A DNA stretch of 64,000 nucleotides. It comes from Eledone cirrhosa (taxonomy: Eukaryota > Mollusca > Cephalopoda > Octopoda > Eledonidae). A program made the translations under genes and the position numbers. Location of the stretch: positions 28,399,649 through 28,463,648 of the forward strand of contig OZ024759.1 of NCBI GenBank assembly GCA_964016885.1, written 5' to 3'. Shown here in pieces: positions 49,577 through 62,755 of the stretch. Below the pieces are notes generated by a model. It was not told the DNA's origin. It made no database searches and saw only the letters and a list, made by a program, of their open reading frames with translations. Position 1 is the stretch's first letter. Every line of letters starts with the position of its first letter.

Positions 49577-52500
49577 TTATGTTTACAATAAAAATAGACA
49601 AACAATTTAATGATAATATGAAATGAAAGTATTATTATTTATTAATAATATTTTTATTGTTTTCACTGCATTAACTTCTGAGTGTGACTTTGTTTTTCTT
49701 ACTATTTTCTACTGTAAATGGCGGCTTAATTGGATTATTACTAAGGTTTACTGGATTGTGGTGTTTCTTTATTGTTTTATATTTCAATCAGTGGACATCA
49801 GGATAGCTTTCTATATACCTGGGATAAATGTAAAGAGTACTGACTTTCATCTGCAGTTCAATGGTGATGTCTTCTTATATTTTCATTTACTTCTGCAATA
49901 TTGTAGTCTTTACATTATTTTAAATATTTCTATCATGTCACTCGTTTGATATATCTCCCCGAAAGATATAGTTATTCAGAGCTTTACATTGGAATACTGT
50001 ACTACTATTTAAATATTAGTCCTTTAAATATATATTTCTATCATGTCCCCCCCCCCCCCCCCTCTTAGATTTATCTCCTCTAAATTTGCAATCCCTAAAG
50101 TTTAACATCTTTCTTCAGAAGACGATTTCTTAATAATTCTGGTGTTTTCTGTTTTGTTCTTTTCTGGATTCCTTCAATAGGTTCTCCGTATTTTCTGAAG
50201 TCGTCTGACCATGCCCCAAAACAATATTCTAGGTTGTATCACACATATCATTCAACTAGTGTTTTAGACCTCTCGACATTTAGCTAGGCAAAGGAATGTT
50301 TTATTATTCCTATCATCTGAATTCCTTTTTTTTTTCTTCAACATGTTTAGCCATCTTTAAAATCATATTCATACATATTCACAATTCCTCGTGGAGGGGT
50401 ATAAGAGACATGTATAAATATAGCTGCATATTACTACAAAATAACTTGAACCATATCGCGAAACATTTGGTAAAGTATCTCTGTAATTATTCTCATTTCG
50501 ATTTTCTGTAGAATGTATTGACGTTTAAGATAGAGACAATTGCCCTTCTTCTAATAATCTTTGTCCATTCCATGTTTAGTCTCACAAAATATTGTTAATG
50601 CAAGATTTTGCTCTAATGTAATAAATGTTACTTTTAAAAGACCGAAGTTCTCAATTTTCTTCTTTCTCTTGTATATTGATATCTAAAGGATAACAAATGT
50701 ATGAATTATGTGATAGGGATGAAAAAAGCCACGACCTTCTTCTCTCGTTACAGAAGGCTAACTGACAACGTCTTTCGCAGGAGTGACTAGTACTACTGCC
50801 TTTTATATACCGTGACAACTGGAAAGACGTGACAAATAAGGATACACTCTGCTCTCCTTATCAACATTGTCCGTGTCTGAGAACCTTTCCTCCCTGGTTA
50901 AGGAGTGAGATAAAATATTAGGGATCAATCTCTAGCAATAATTTCATTAAATCATATTTAACCAGAGACTGTTATGTCGTGGTTGTTGCTATATTTTATA
51001 GTCGTGGTTTCAATGTTTAACAGCGGTTGTAGAATTAGCTTTATCTAATTATTATCAAACAAAACAGATTTATATATTGTCGCCGTTGTACGTTAAAATC
51101 ACATATATATTTATATACACACCAAGGATGGAGGGACGACGGAATTGAAAACCATTATTGCTGAGTACATCACGGCAAGATCTAATCTAATACACACACA
51201 CACACTCTCCCGTATATATTTAATAATCAGCTATGACCATGAAAAAGGTCCCTGTAGATCATCTGGTTGTAGGATCTAATGAACCCGAAAGAAAGTGAAA
51301 ATATATTTTATGAAAGCCCCAGAAGAATAAATGTAAACATTGACCCGATTCTAGTAGAAATAACAATGAGAAAGCCATGAACGCCAGCACATCTATTTTG
51401 CTTGGAAATTGAAAGTAGGTTTATAAATATTAATTTTTTTCTTATGTTCTTGTATCTGTTTCGTTGGCCTAATGGTAGGTGTTAGAGACTATGTAGACAT
51501 TGATGTGGTGTTCAATCTCAGTCCGAATCTGTACTATATATTTTTAAATTTAAATTTTTCTCTAGCAAAGTAAAAAAATGAAATTATTATCTATAGACTT
51601 TGACTGAGATCGAAACCCAGAGCAGGTTCTCCACCGTCTCTAATACCTACCATTAGGCCACGGAGACAGATATAAAAACAGTGTGAAAATTAATATTTAT
51701 AAAGTTACTTTTCTATTTTTGTTTTATACTATAAAATATATAATACGACACACTGCCAGTGATTGAACCCCGCACCTGGACCTCCAACGGCTCTTATACT
51801 TACCACTAGGCTAAAGGGACGGTTACGGAAACTTACTGAAAATTGATATTTATAAACCTACTTTTTCATTACTAGAAAAAACCGGAAGTGGAGAAAATTG
51901 AAAAACATCTTCTTTTTCTTCCTCTGATTTTTTTTTATCCAAAATTTCGATTTAAGTCAGAGACGAGTTATCGTTCGTGGCAAAAATCAGAGGAAGAAAA
52001 AGAAAAAGTTTTTCAATTTTCTCCACTTCCGGTTTTTTCTAGTATAGGTAAGTAAATATTAATTTTCAATGCATTTTTCTAACCGTCCCTGTGGCCTAAT
52101 GGTAAGTACTAGAGACGGTGGAGATCCTGATTTAGGGTTCGATTTCCGTTAGGTTTTATACTAATAACTGCGTATTTGTTGCTTTTATTAAGTAAGATTT
52201 GAACTAATAATGCTGTACTTTGTAGTAATGTCCCATATTATATTCAACATATTTTAATTAAAATTTGTTTTTTTTTTATAAAAGAAAGAACAAAAAGCCT
52301 TATTGAAATTAAGAAATGAATTTTATTCAGTAAAGTTGTTTTTATTTTGTTTTCACTTCATTAACTGCTGAATACGTCTTTTGTTTTTGTTTTTGATTCT
52401 TTCTAACCATTGTTTACTGCAAATGGTGACTGCAACGAAGCTGGATTATTACCAAGTTTCACTGGATGATTGTATTATTTTGTTGTCAGTGGACATCTGG

Positions 52501-54085
52501 ACATCTATCTAAATACCTGGAATAAACACAAGGTGTGTGTTTTACGTAACATTTCATTTTAATGTCTGATGTTCCTGTATATCACATTTAAAATGTAACC
52601 AATAAACAAGAGAGGGAGGCGACATCAAAATAAACCACACAGACGAGGTACGAATAATCTAAAATTAATTTTAACAAACTATAAACGATGTTTAAAGAGA
52701 GACAAACATTAAAAAAGGATTTCAAACAAACACGTAAACACAATTACAGCCATAATCTAATATGTGAAGATCAACATTTTTCACGATCGAAATAAAACTA
52801 AATATGTAAAGTTTAGTGGCCCCTGATTTACTTGCTTTTAATTTCATTTTGATAATATGTATTCTGTAGACATATATTTATGATTTTAATGATGAAATTT
52901 CCTCTTGTCTTTAAAAGATTATTACTTATAAAAATTATAATAGTCACCTCCTCATTCGAGGTAGCTTACCCACAGGGGTTCCTCAACTGGGCGATTTCAA
53001 CTGTTGGGTGGGCGATGAGCAGCTGAACAGAAAATTGAGGGCCATTGGAAACTTGGGTGGCCGATATAGAATTTTGAGATTTAAGAAGTATTGCTACCCG
53101 AAAACCTATTCAAGGAATATATGCAAAAAACCTGAATAAAAATCAGGAAGCTAATTGGTAAAATTAAACCAGGAACAAACATTTACGAAACATATTTGGT
53201 ATACTTTGGAATATTTACTATACAGGTGGCTGGTGGAATATTTTTCAAATGTTCTGGAGACAAGCCTCTTAGCTATATATCATAGTTCTTCAATCCTTCA
53301 TCTTCCACAGTTGGTGAAGTATTTCGATTTGATATGACGATCGCAGAGTTAGATTTAGGACGTGGTGGCGTTCATGGCTTTCTTAGTGTTGTTACTAGAA
53401 AGGGTCGACTCTGTCTTTCACACTTCAGGTTTTTTCATGAATTAAATATCCATTTTCTTTCTGATCGGTCTAACAATGATTTGAACCTACAATGACTCCG
53501 TCTGTAATAATGTTCTCTTATTTGAAATATGCCATACCTAACTCCCGTGTCTGTGTGTGTGAAAAATATTCCAACTTAGAGCGACGTGCCCGTAAATTGT
53601 TTAGCCTGATTCCTATATATAGATAATGTGTAATATTTGAACCTTCATGGAGGGTCTTTGCCGTAATTTCCCGTAACTCCGACTAGAAATCATTATGTAG
53701 TTTATTCGTCCGTTAAAAATAATGATTAAAACAATTCTATATCCACAGTTATATACACCTCTTCATCACATATATTATTTCCACCAATAACTACATTATA
53801 TCCTTAAATATGACACCAAGACATATAATTTGTAAATAAAAGATAAAATATTAAAACCTCAATTTTTAAATAATTTTACCCCACCTTTGTGTTCTCAGTG
53901 TTTAGATTAACCCATAATTTTATGATTTTGGAGCATATAACTTATAGTACCAGTCATGTACTGGGATCAATTTAACGGATTGGTTCCTCCCCGCAAATTA
54001 CTTGACTTTTGCCTAAGTAAGACATACTCACAGAATGTATCGTTGTATATGTATGAATGTATATATATATATATATTAGTATATT
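49577..54085 (+). repeat. Array unit, copy 12 (family B)
   Basis: Shares AACATTTGGTAAAG (near 50463) and TAATCTTTGTCC with copy 10, and TATAAAATATATAA (near 51730), AACAAAAAGCC and GCAAAAAACCTG with copy 13. Its right end returns to the family A states GTCATGTACTGG and CCTCCCCGC near 53954-53993. IR1 is at 51415-51708 and the IR2 core at 51871-52043. The poly-C tract is 16 long. Confidence 0.95.
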
Positions 54086-57000
54086 TTATGTTTACAATAA
54101 AAATAGACAAACAATTTAATGATAATATGAAATGAAAGTATTATTATTTATTAATAATATTTTTATTGTTTTCACTGCATTAACTTCTGAGTGTGACTTT
54201 GTTTTTCTTACTATTTTCTACTGTAAATGGCGGCTTAATTGGATTATTACAAAGGTTTACTGGATTGTGGTGTTTCTTTATTGTTTTATATTTCAATCAG
54301 TGGACATCAGGATAGCTTTCTATATACCTGGGATAAATGTAAAGAGTACTGACTTTCATCTGCAGTTCAATGGTGATGTCTTCTTATATTTTCATTTACT
54401 TCTGCAATATTGTAGTCTTTACATTATTTTAAATATTTCTATCATGTCACTCGTTTGATATATCTCCCCGAAAGATATAGTTATTCAGAGCTTTACATTG
54501 GAATACTGTACTACTATTTAAATATTAGTCCTTTAAATATATATTTCTATCATGTCCCCCCCCCCCCCCCCCTCTTAGATTTATCTCCTCTAAATTTGCA
54601 ATCCCTAAAGTTTAACATCTTTCTTCAGAAGACGATTTCTTAATAATTCTGGTGTTTTCTGTTTTGTTCTTTTCTGGATTCCTTCAATAGGTTCTCCGTA
54701 TTTTCTGAAGTCGTCTGACCATGCCCCAAAACAATATTCTAGGTTGTATCACACATATCATTCAACTAGTGTTTTAGACCTCTCGACATTTAGCTAGGCA
54801 AAGGAATGTTTTATTATTCCTATCATCTGAATTCCTTTTTTTTTTCTTCAACATGTTTAGCCATCTTTAAAATCATATTCATACATATTCACAATTCCTC
54901 GTGGAGGGGTATAAGAGACATGTATAAATATAGCTGCATATTACTACAAAATAACTTGAACCATATCGCGAAACATTTTGTAAAGTATCTCTGTAATTAT
55001 TCTCATTTCGATTTTCTGTAGAATGTATTGACGTTTAAGATAGAGACAATTGCCCTTCTTCTAATAATCTCTTTGTCCATTCCATGTTTAGTCTCACAAA
55101 ATATTGTTAATGCAAGATTTTGCTCTAATGTAATAAATGTTACTTTTAAAAGACCGAAGTTCTCAATTTTCTTCTTTCTCTTGTATATTGATATCTAAAG
55201 GATGACAAATGTATGAATTATGTGATAGGGAGGAAAAAAGCCACGACCTTCTTCTCTCGTTACAGAAAGCTAACTGACAACGTCTTTCGCAGGAGTGACT
55301 AGTACTACTGCCTTTTATATACCGTGACAACTGGAAAGACGTGACAAATAAGGATACACTCTGCTCTCCTTATCAACATTGTCCGAGTCTGAGGACCTTT
55401 CCTCCCTGGTTAAGGAGTGAGATAAAATATTAGGGATCAATCTCTAGCAATAATTTCATTAAATCATATTTAACCAGAGACTGTTATGTCGTGGTTGTTG
55501 CTATATTTTATAGTCGTGGTTTCAATGTTTAACAGCGGTTGTATAATTAGTTTTATCTAATTATTATCAAACAAAATAGATTTATATATTGTCGCCGTTG
55601 TACGTTAAAATCACATATATATTTATATACACACCAAGGATGGAGGGACGACGGAATTGAAAACCATTATTGCTGAGTACATCACGGCAAGATCTAATCT
55701 AATACACACACACACACTCTCCCGTATACATTTAATAATCAGCTATGACCATGAAAAAGGTCCCTGTAGATCATCTGGTTGTAGGATCTAATGAACCCGA
55801 AAGAAAGTGAAAATATATTTTATGAAAGCCCCAGAAGAATAAATGTAAACATTGACCCGATTCTAGTAGAAATAACAATGAGAAAGCCATGAACGCCAGC
55901 ACATCTATTTTGCTTGGAAATTGAAAGTAGGTTTATAAATATTAATTTTTTTCTTATGTTCTTGTATCTGTTTCGTTGGCCTAATGGTAGGTGTTAGAGA
56001 CTATGTAGACATTGATGTGGTGTTCAATCTCAGTCCGAATCTGTACTATATATTTTTAAATTTAAATTTTTCTCTAGCAAAGTAAAAAAATGAAATTATT
56101 ATCTATAGACTTTGACTGAGATCGAAACCCAGAGCAGGTTCTCCACCGTCTCTAATACCTACCATTAGGCCACGGAGACAGATATAAAAACAGTGTGAAA
56201 ATTAATATTTATAAAGTTACTTTTCTATTTTTGTTTTATACTATAAAATATATAATACGACACACTGCCAGTGATTGAACCCCGCACCTGGACCTCCAAC
56301 GGCTCTTATACTTACCACTAGGCTAAAGGGACGGTTACGGAAACTTACTGAAAATTGATATTTATAAACCTACTTTTTCATTACTAGAAAAAACCGGAAG
56401 TGGAGAAAATTGAAAAACATCTTCTTTTTCTTCCTCTGATTTTTTTTTATCCAAAATTTCGATTTAAGTCAGAGACGAGTTATCGTTCGTGGCAAAAATC
56501 AGAGGAAGAAAAAGAAAAAGTTTTTCAATTTTCTCCACTTCCGGTTTTTTCTAGTATAGGTAAGTAAATATTAATTTTCAATGCATTTTTCTAACCGTCC
56601 CTGTGGCCTAATGGTAAGTACTAGAGACGGTGGAGATCCTGATTTAGGGTTCGATTTCCGTTAGGTTTTATACTAATAACTGCGTATTTGTTGCTTTTAT
56701 TAAGTAAGATTTGAACTAATAATGCTGTACTTTGTAGTAATGTCCCATATTATATTCAACATATTTTAATTAAAATTTGTTTTTTTTTTATAAAAGAAAG
56801 AACAAAAAGCCTTATTGAAATTAAGAAATGAATTTTATTCAGTAAAGTTGTTTTTATTTTGTTTTCACTTCATTAACTGCTGAATACGTCTTTTGTTTTT
56901 GTTTTTGATTCTTTCTAACCATTGTTTACTGCAAATGGTGACTGCAACGAAGCTGGATTATTACCAAGTTTCACTGGATGATTGTATTATTTTGTTGTCA

Positions 57001-58597
57001 GTGGACATCTGGACATCTATCTAAATACCTGGAATAAACACAAGGTGTGTGTTTTACGTAACATTTCATTTTAATGTCTGATGTTCCTGTATATCACATT
57101 TAAAATGTAACCAATAAAAAAGAGAGGGAGGCGACATCAAAATAAACCACACAGACGAGGTACGAATAATCTAAAATTAATTTTAACAAACTATAAACGA
57201 TGTTTAAAGAGAGACAAACATTAAAAAAGGATTTCAAACAAACACGTAAACACAATTACAGCCATAATCTAATATGTGAAGATCAACATTTTTCACGATC
57301 GAAATAAAACTAAATATGTAAAGTTTAGTGGCCCCTGATTTACTTGCTTTTAATTTCATTTTGATAATATGTATTCTGTAGACATATATTTATGATTTTA
57401 ATGATGAAATTTCCTCTTGTCTTTAAAAGATTATTACTTATAAAAATTATAATAGTCACCTCCTCATTCGAGGTAGCTTACCCACAGGGGTTCCTCAACT
57501 GGGCGATTTCAACTGTTGGGTGGGCGATGAGCAGCTGAACAGAAAATTGAGGGCCATTGGAAACTTGGGTGGCCGATATAGAATTTTGAGATTTAAGAAG
57601 TATTGCTACCCGAAAACCTATTCAAGGAATATATGCAAAAAACCTGAATAAAAATCAGGAAGCTAATTGGTAAAATTAAACCAGGAACAAACATTTACGA
57701 AACATATTTGGTATACTTTGGAATATTTACTATACAGGTGGCTGGTGGAATATTTTTCAAATGTTCTGGAGACAAGCCTCTTAGCTATATATCATAGTTC
57801 TTCAATCCTTCATCTTCCACAGTTGGTGAAGTATTTCGATTTGATATGACGATCGCAGAGTTAGATTTAGGACGTGGTGGCGTTCATGGCTTTCTTAGTG
57901 TTGTTACTAGAAAGGGTCGACTCTGTCTTTCACACTTCAGGTTTTTTCATGAATTAAATATCCATTTTCTTTCTGATCGGTCTAACAATGATTTGAACCT
58001 ACAATGACTCCGTCTGTAATAATGTTCTCTTATTTGAAATATGCCATACCTAACTCCCGTGTCTGTGTGTGTGAAAAATATTCCAACTTAGAGCGACGTG
58101 CCCGTAAATTGTTTAGCCTGATTCCTATATATAGATAATGTGTAATATTTGAACCTTCATGGAGGGTCTTTGCCGTAATTTCCCGTAACTCCGACTAGAA
58201 ATCATTATGTAGTTTATTCGTCCGTTAAAAATAATGATTAAAACAATTCTATATCCACAGTTATATACACCTCTTCATCACATATATTATTTCCACCAAT
58301 AACTACATTATATCCTTAAATATGACACCAAGACATATAATTTGTAAATAAAAGATAAAATATTAAAACCTCAATTTTTAAATAATTTTACCCCACCTTT
58401 GTGTTCTCAGTGTTTAGATTAACCCATAATTTTATGATTTTGGAGCATATAACTTATAGTACCAGTCATGTACTGGGATCAATTTAACGGATTGGTTCCT
58501 CCCCGCAAATTACTTGACTTTTGCCTAAGTAAGACATACTCACAGAATGTATCGTTGTATATGTATGAATGTATATATATATATATATTAGTATATT
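54086..58597 (+). repeat. Array unit, copy 13 (last complete unit, family B)
   Basis: Shares ATTACAAAGG (near 54246), AAAATAGATTT and CCCGTATACATTT with copy 14 only. IR1 is at 55927-56220 and the IR2 core at 56383-56555. The poly-C tract is 17 long, the longest in the array. Confidence 0.95.
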
Positions 58598-60696
58598 TTA
58601 TGTTTACAATAAAAATAGACAAACAATTTAATGATAATATGAAATGAAAGTATTATTATTTATTAATAATATTTTTATTGTTTTCACTGCATTAACTTCT
58701 GAGTGTGACTTTGTTTTTCTTACTATTTTCTACTGTAAATGGCGGCTTAATTGGATTATTACAAAGGTTTACTGGATTGTGGTGTTTCTTTATTGTTTTA
58801 TATTTCAATCAGTGGACATCAGGATAGCTTTCTATATACCTGGGATAAATGTAAAGAGTACTGACTTTCATCTGCAGTTCAATGGTGATGTCTTCTTATA
58901 TTTTCATTTACTTCTGCAATATTGTAGTCTTTACATTATTTTAAATATTTCTATCATGTCACTCGTTTGATATATCTCCCCGAAAGATATAGTTATTCAG
59001 AGCTTTACATTGGAATACTGTACTACTATTTAAATATTAGTCCTTTAAATATATATTTCTATCATGTCCCCCCCCCCCCCCCCTCTTAGATTTATCTCCT
59101 CTAAATTTGCAATCCCTAAAGTTTAACATCTTTCTTCAGAAGACGATTTCTTAATAATTCTGGTGTTTTCTGTTTTGTTCTTTTCTGGATTCCTTCAATA
59201 GGTTCTCCGTATTTTCTGAAGTCGTCTGACCATGCCCCAAAACAATATTCTAGGTTGTATCACACATATCATTCAACTAGTGTTTTAGACCTCTCGACAT
59301 TTAGCTAGGCAAAGGAATGTTTTATTATTCCTATCATCTGAATTCCTTTTTTTTTTCTTCAACATGTTTAGCCATCTTTAAAATCATATTCATACATATT
59401 CACAATTCCTCGTGGAGGGGTATAAGAGACATGTATAAATATAGCTGCATATTACTACAAAATAACTTGAACCATATCGCGAAACATTTTGTAAAGTATC
59501 TCTGTAATTATTCTCATTTCGATTTTCTGTAGAATGTATTGACGTTTAAGATAGAGACAATTGCCCTTCTTCTAATAATCTCTTTGTCCATTCCATGTTT
59601 AGTCTCACAAAATATTGTTAATGCAAGATTTTGCTCTAATGTAATAAATGTTACTTTTAAAAGACCGAAGTTCTCAATTTTCTTCTTTCTCTTGTATATT
59701 GATATCTAAAGGATGACAAATGTATGAATTATGTGATAGGGAGGAAAAAAGCCACGACCTTCTTCTCTCGTTACAGAAGGCTAACTGACAACGTCTTTCG
59801 CAGGAGTGACTAGTACTACTGCCTTTTATATACCGTGACAACTGGAAAGACGTGACAAATAAGGATACACTCTGCTCTCCTTATCAACATTGTCCGAGTC
59901 TGAGGACCTTTCCTCCCTGGTTAAGGAGTGAGATAAAATATTAGGGATCAATCTCTAGCAATAATTTCATTAAATCATATTTAACCAGAGACTGTTATGT
60001 CGTGGTTGTTGCTATATTTTATAGTCGTGGTTTCAATGTTTAACAGCGGTTGTATAATTAGTTTTATCTAATTATTATCAAACAAAATAGATTTATATAT
60101 TGTCGCCGTTGTACGTTAAAATCACATATATATTTATATACACACCAAGGATGGAGGGACGACGGAATTGAAAACCATTATTGCTGAGTACATCACGGCA
60201 AGATCTAATCTAATACACACACACACACTCTCCCGTATACATTTAATAATCAGCTATGACCATGAAAAAGGTCCCTGTAGATCATCTGGTTGTAGGATCT
60301 AATGAACCCGAAAGAAAGTGAAAATATATTTTATGAAAGCCCCAGAAGAATAAATGTAAACATTGACCCGATTCTAGTAGAAATAACAATGAGAAAGCCA
60401 TGAACGCCAGCACATCTATTTTGCTTGGAAATTGAAAGTAGGTTTATAAATATTAATTTTTTTCTTATGTTCTTGTATCTGTTTCGTTGGCCTAATGGTA
60501 GGTGTTAGAGACTATGTAGACATTGATGTGGTGTTCAATCTCAGTCCGAATCTGTACTATATATTTTTCTCTAGCAAAGTAAAAAAATGAAATTATTATC
60601 TATAGACTTTGACTGAGATCGAAACCCAGAGCAGGTTCTCCACCGTCTCTAATACCTACCATTAGGCCACGGAGACAGATATAAAATGAGTGTGAA
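58598..60696 (+). repeat. Array unit, copy 14 (truncated at the right array edge)
   Basis: Near-identical to copy 13 for its first 2.09 kb, then identity stops abruptly. High identity ends at about 60,686; an AGTGTGAA match extends it to 60,696. The break falls within the right arm of IR1, which starts at 60438 and here lacks the 14 bp centre. The IR2 hairpin, module B and everything after it are missing from this unit. Confidence 0.93.
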
Positions 60697-61341
60697 CTGG
60701 GGATGCACTCCTCTGTCCTCTTCAATATTCTCAGAGCTTCATTCCTCTCAGTGTTATCCCAATGTTATTGCTACTAGAAAGGGTCGACCTTGTCTTTCCT
60801 CACTCTGCGGTTTTAGTAAAGTAAATCTGGATTTTGTTTATCATCGCTCTAGAGTTGATTTGAACCTACATTAACACCGTTGACAATACTGCTCGACAAC
60901 CTCTAATCTGTCATACCTGTGTGTGTGTCTGTGTGTTAACGATTCCAGCCTAGTGCGATGTACTTATTTGTCAAACCTGATCCCTATTTAGATAAATACT
61001 ATATGTAAGTGTACAATATTTGAACCTATAATGATGTGCTTTACAGTAATGTCATGTAACATCAACTAGATGGAACTATGTATGTTTGTTGATTAAAATA
61101 ATTAAAGTCAACTCTATATTCCTTACTAAAGATTGAACTCCTGACACCACCTTACAATCTCAACTATGAAGTATTAAAACTTCTATTTATTATTTCTAAC
61201 CTCACCTCTTTGTATTCTCGATGTAAATCCTGGCGAGATTAATTTTCAATTTTTATTTTTGGAGCAGATAAAACATAATACCAGTCAAATAATGGGATCA
61301 ATTAAATCGATTGGCTTCACTTAAATTTCTGCACTTTTGCC

Positions 61342-61344
<3 letters not shown>

Positions 61345-61374
<30 letters not shown>
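61345..61374. repeat. (AT)15 microsatellite
   Basis: An uninterrupted AT run directly before a SINE, at the position where array units have their (TA)n. It may be the tail or target site of the SINE insertion. Confidence 0.95.
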
Positions 61375-61376
<2 letters not shown>

Positions 61377-61622
61377 TATTCCGTCAGTTACGACGGTGAG
61401 TGTTCCAGTTGACTCGATAAACAGAACAGCATGTTCGTTAAAGTGATTAAGCATTCTACAGAAATGTTTACCCTTACCGTAGTACTCAGGGAGATTCAGT
61501 TTGAAACAGAGTGAGAAATGACCAGCTTTGATTGAACGATGGGAAATGAAGTGTCTTGCTCAAGATAACACGATTATGAACCGAATACCATAACTTTTAA
61601 ACTACGCGCCTTTACAGAGAGA
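61375..61622 (-). mobile_element. tRNA-derived SINE, cephalopod type
   Basis: TTCCGTCAGTTACGACGGTG, GTTCCAGTTGA, ACAGAACAGCATG, TACCCTTACCGTAGT and GAAATGAAGTGTCTTGCTCA occur in the order of a SINE that I recognise as abundant in octopus genomes. Its tRNA-like head lies at the right end, on the minus strand (GGCGCGTAGTTTAAAAG at about 61613-61597), with decayed Pol III boxes. The element is about 245 bp, is clearly mutated and is absent from array units at this site. It is the best clue to the organism. Confidence 0.7.
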
Positions 61623-62043
61623 GATGAACCAGAAATATATTTTGATAATGGAAAAGGCTTTTTTTATTCAACAAGTCTTTAAATATTTTTGCAATGGAAA
61701 AAGGAAAAAAAAATAAATTTACGAAATGAGTATTATTCAGTAGTTTTATTTTTGTATATTTTTACTGCATTAACTGCGGCGTATGTGTTTTGTTTGTTTT
61801 TTCTTAGTATTGTCTTAATGGCGACTGCGGTGAAATTTGAAAAAAGTCACTCGAAGGTAAAGCCAATCATTGTCACAATTTAATGTCTGAACTTCAATAT
61901 TTTCATGATGTAATTAAAATTTCATAACTTGAATTTATTGAACTCCGATTTGATTTCTCATAAATGTTTTAATAATGCATATTCTGCTTAGATATTTTCG
62001 ATGTTGTACATTACGATTTTGTTGACATTATCTGATGTCTTTA
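61623..62043 (+). repeat. Diverged module B and downstream part in the edge copy
   Basis: GAGTATTATTCAGTAGTTTT, TTTTTACTGCATTAACTGC, AATGGCGACTGC and TTAATGTCTGA match module B rather than module A where the two differ. The following part matches array sequence at about 3230-3330. A 64-codon frame at 61689-61883 starts at TTG and is not supported as a gene. Confidence 0.65.
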
Positions 62044-62139
62044 AGCCGAGGTTAACTTTGCCTTTCATCCTTACGGGGTCGATAAACTAAAGTACCAGTA
62101 ATGCACTGGGTAATTGCTGGCCTTGTGTCAAAATAGAAA
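62044..62139 (+). mobile_element. Second SINE body fragment
   Basis: GCCGAGGTTAACTTTGCCTT, TCATCCTTACGGGGTCGATA, AGTACCAGTAATGCACTGGG and TTGCTGGCCTTGTGTCAAAA closely follow the same cephalopod SINE body as the fragment at 4355 and extend further upstream. An internal part after ACTGGG is deleted. It is less decayed than the fragment inside the array unit. Confidence 0.75.
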
Positions 62140-62755
62140 CAATTATTTCTTCTAAGCAGTATAATGGCGTGTTCCTCATCTCATATTGACAGTTTCTTCT
62201 GCAATACTGTATTGTCATTTATATTTTCAAGTCCATCTTTTTAAATATTTCTTTCGTGTACTCTAGGCTTATATTTCTAGTACATATCTTGAACTCTTCC
62301 CTTTAATGATAAATGTTTAAGAAAAAATATTTGTGTCTTCAGAGTATTTTTTATACTCAGTAAAATGGTGATCCCTCCTCACAATTATGTTTTCTTTTGG
62401 AATACTATACTTTCAAGGCCTTTCATTATTCTAAATATATATATATATCTTCAGTTTGACTTATTTCCTGTAGAATTGTATTTCCTACGGTGTTTACATT
62501 AGAGTAGTGTACTAGTATATATATTTTCATGGCTTCCTTTAGTTTTCACTCCTCTAATGTTTACAGGTTTCTTAATTACTCTGGTCTTTTATATTTTTCT
62601 TGTTTGGATTTCTCCAATATCTTCTCTGCTCTTTCGGAAGTCGTGTGTCAAGGGCCCAAAATTATATTTTAAATGGTAGCTCCCATTTCATTTATCTAGA
62701 ATTTAAAGTTTACTTGACTTTACCTAAGTTAAGAAATATTTTATTATTCCTATCA
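62140..62755 (+). repeat. Duplicated relative of the segment after module A
   Basis: TCTTCTGCAATACTGTATTG with TTTTTAAATATTTCTTTCGTG (62193-62256) and TTTTGGAATACTATACTTTC with CTTTCATTATTCTAAATAT (62394-62440) both align with unit positions 315-375, so this part is present twice in the edge copy. The second continues through ACATTAGAGTAGTGTACTA, TCTTAATTACTCTGG and TCGGAAGTCGTGTG, which match unit sequence as found in copies 2-14. No poly-C tract is present. Confidence 0.65.

Larger units (their letters stand above)
1..60696 (+). repeat. Macrosatellite array of ~4.5 kb head-to-tail units
   Basis: Thirteen complete units and one truncated unit lie in the same orientation with no spacer. Counted from TTATGTTTACAATAAAAATA, units start at 1, 4487, 9007, 13525, 18043, 22563, 27081, 31571, 36079, 40587, 45077, 49577, 54086 and 58598. 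Periods are 4486, 4520, 4518, 4518, 4520, 4518, 4490, 4508, 4508, 4490, 4500, 4509 and 4512 bp. Neighbouring units differ by scattered single substitutions and small indels; length differences come mainly from poly-C, (TA)n and a few short deletions. No unit holds a frame longer than 108 codons. The array is open at the left window edge and ends on the right inside an inverted repeat. Units this long without a gene fit a macrosatellite. An rDNA, histone or 5S cluster is unlikely because none of those sequences is recognisable. Collapse or over-expansion during assembly cannot be excluded. Confidence 0.97.

Noticed and set aside
1..60696. rDNA, 5S, snRNA or histone gene cluster
   Set aside because: The unit size and tandem layout suggest it, but no 18S, 5.8S, 28S, 5S, snRNA or histone sequence is recognisable on either strand.
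1..60696. CRISPR array or prokaryotic origin
   Set aside because: Repeats are kilobases long with no short regular spacers; base composition, SINEs and microsatellites indicate a eukaryote.
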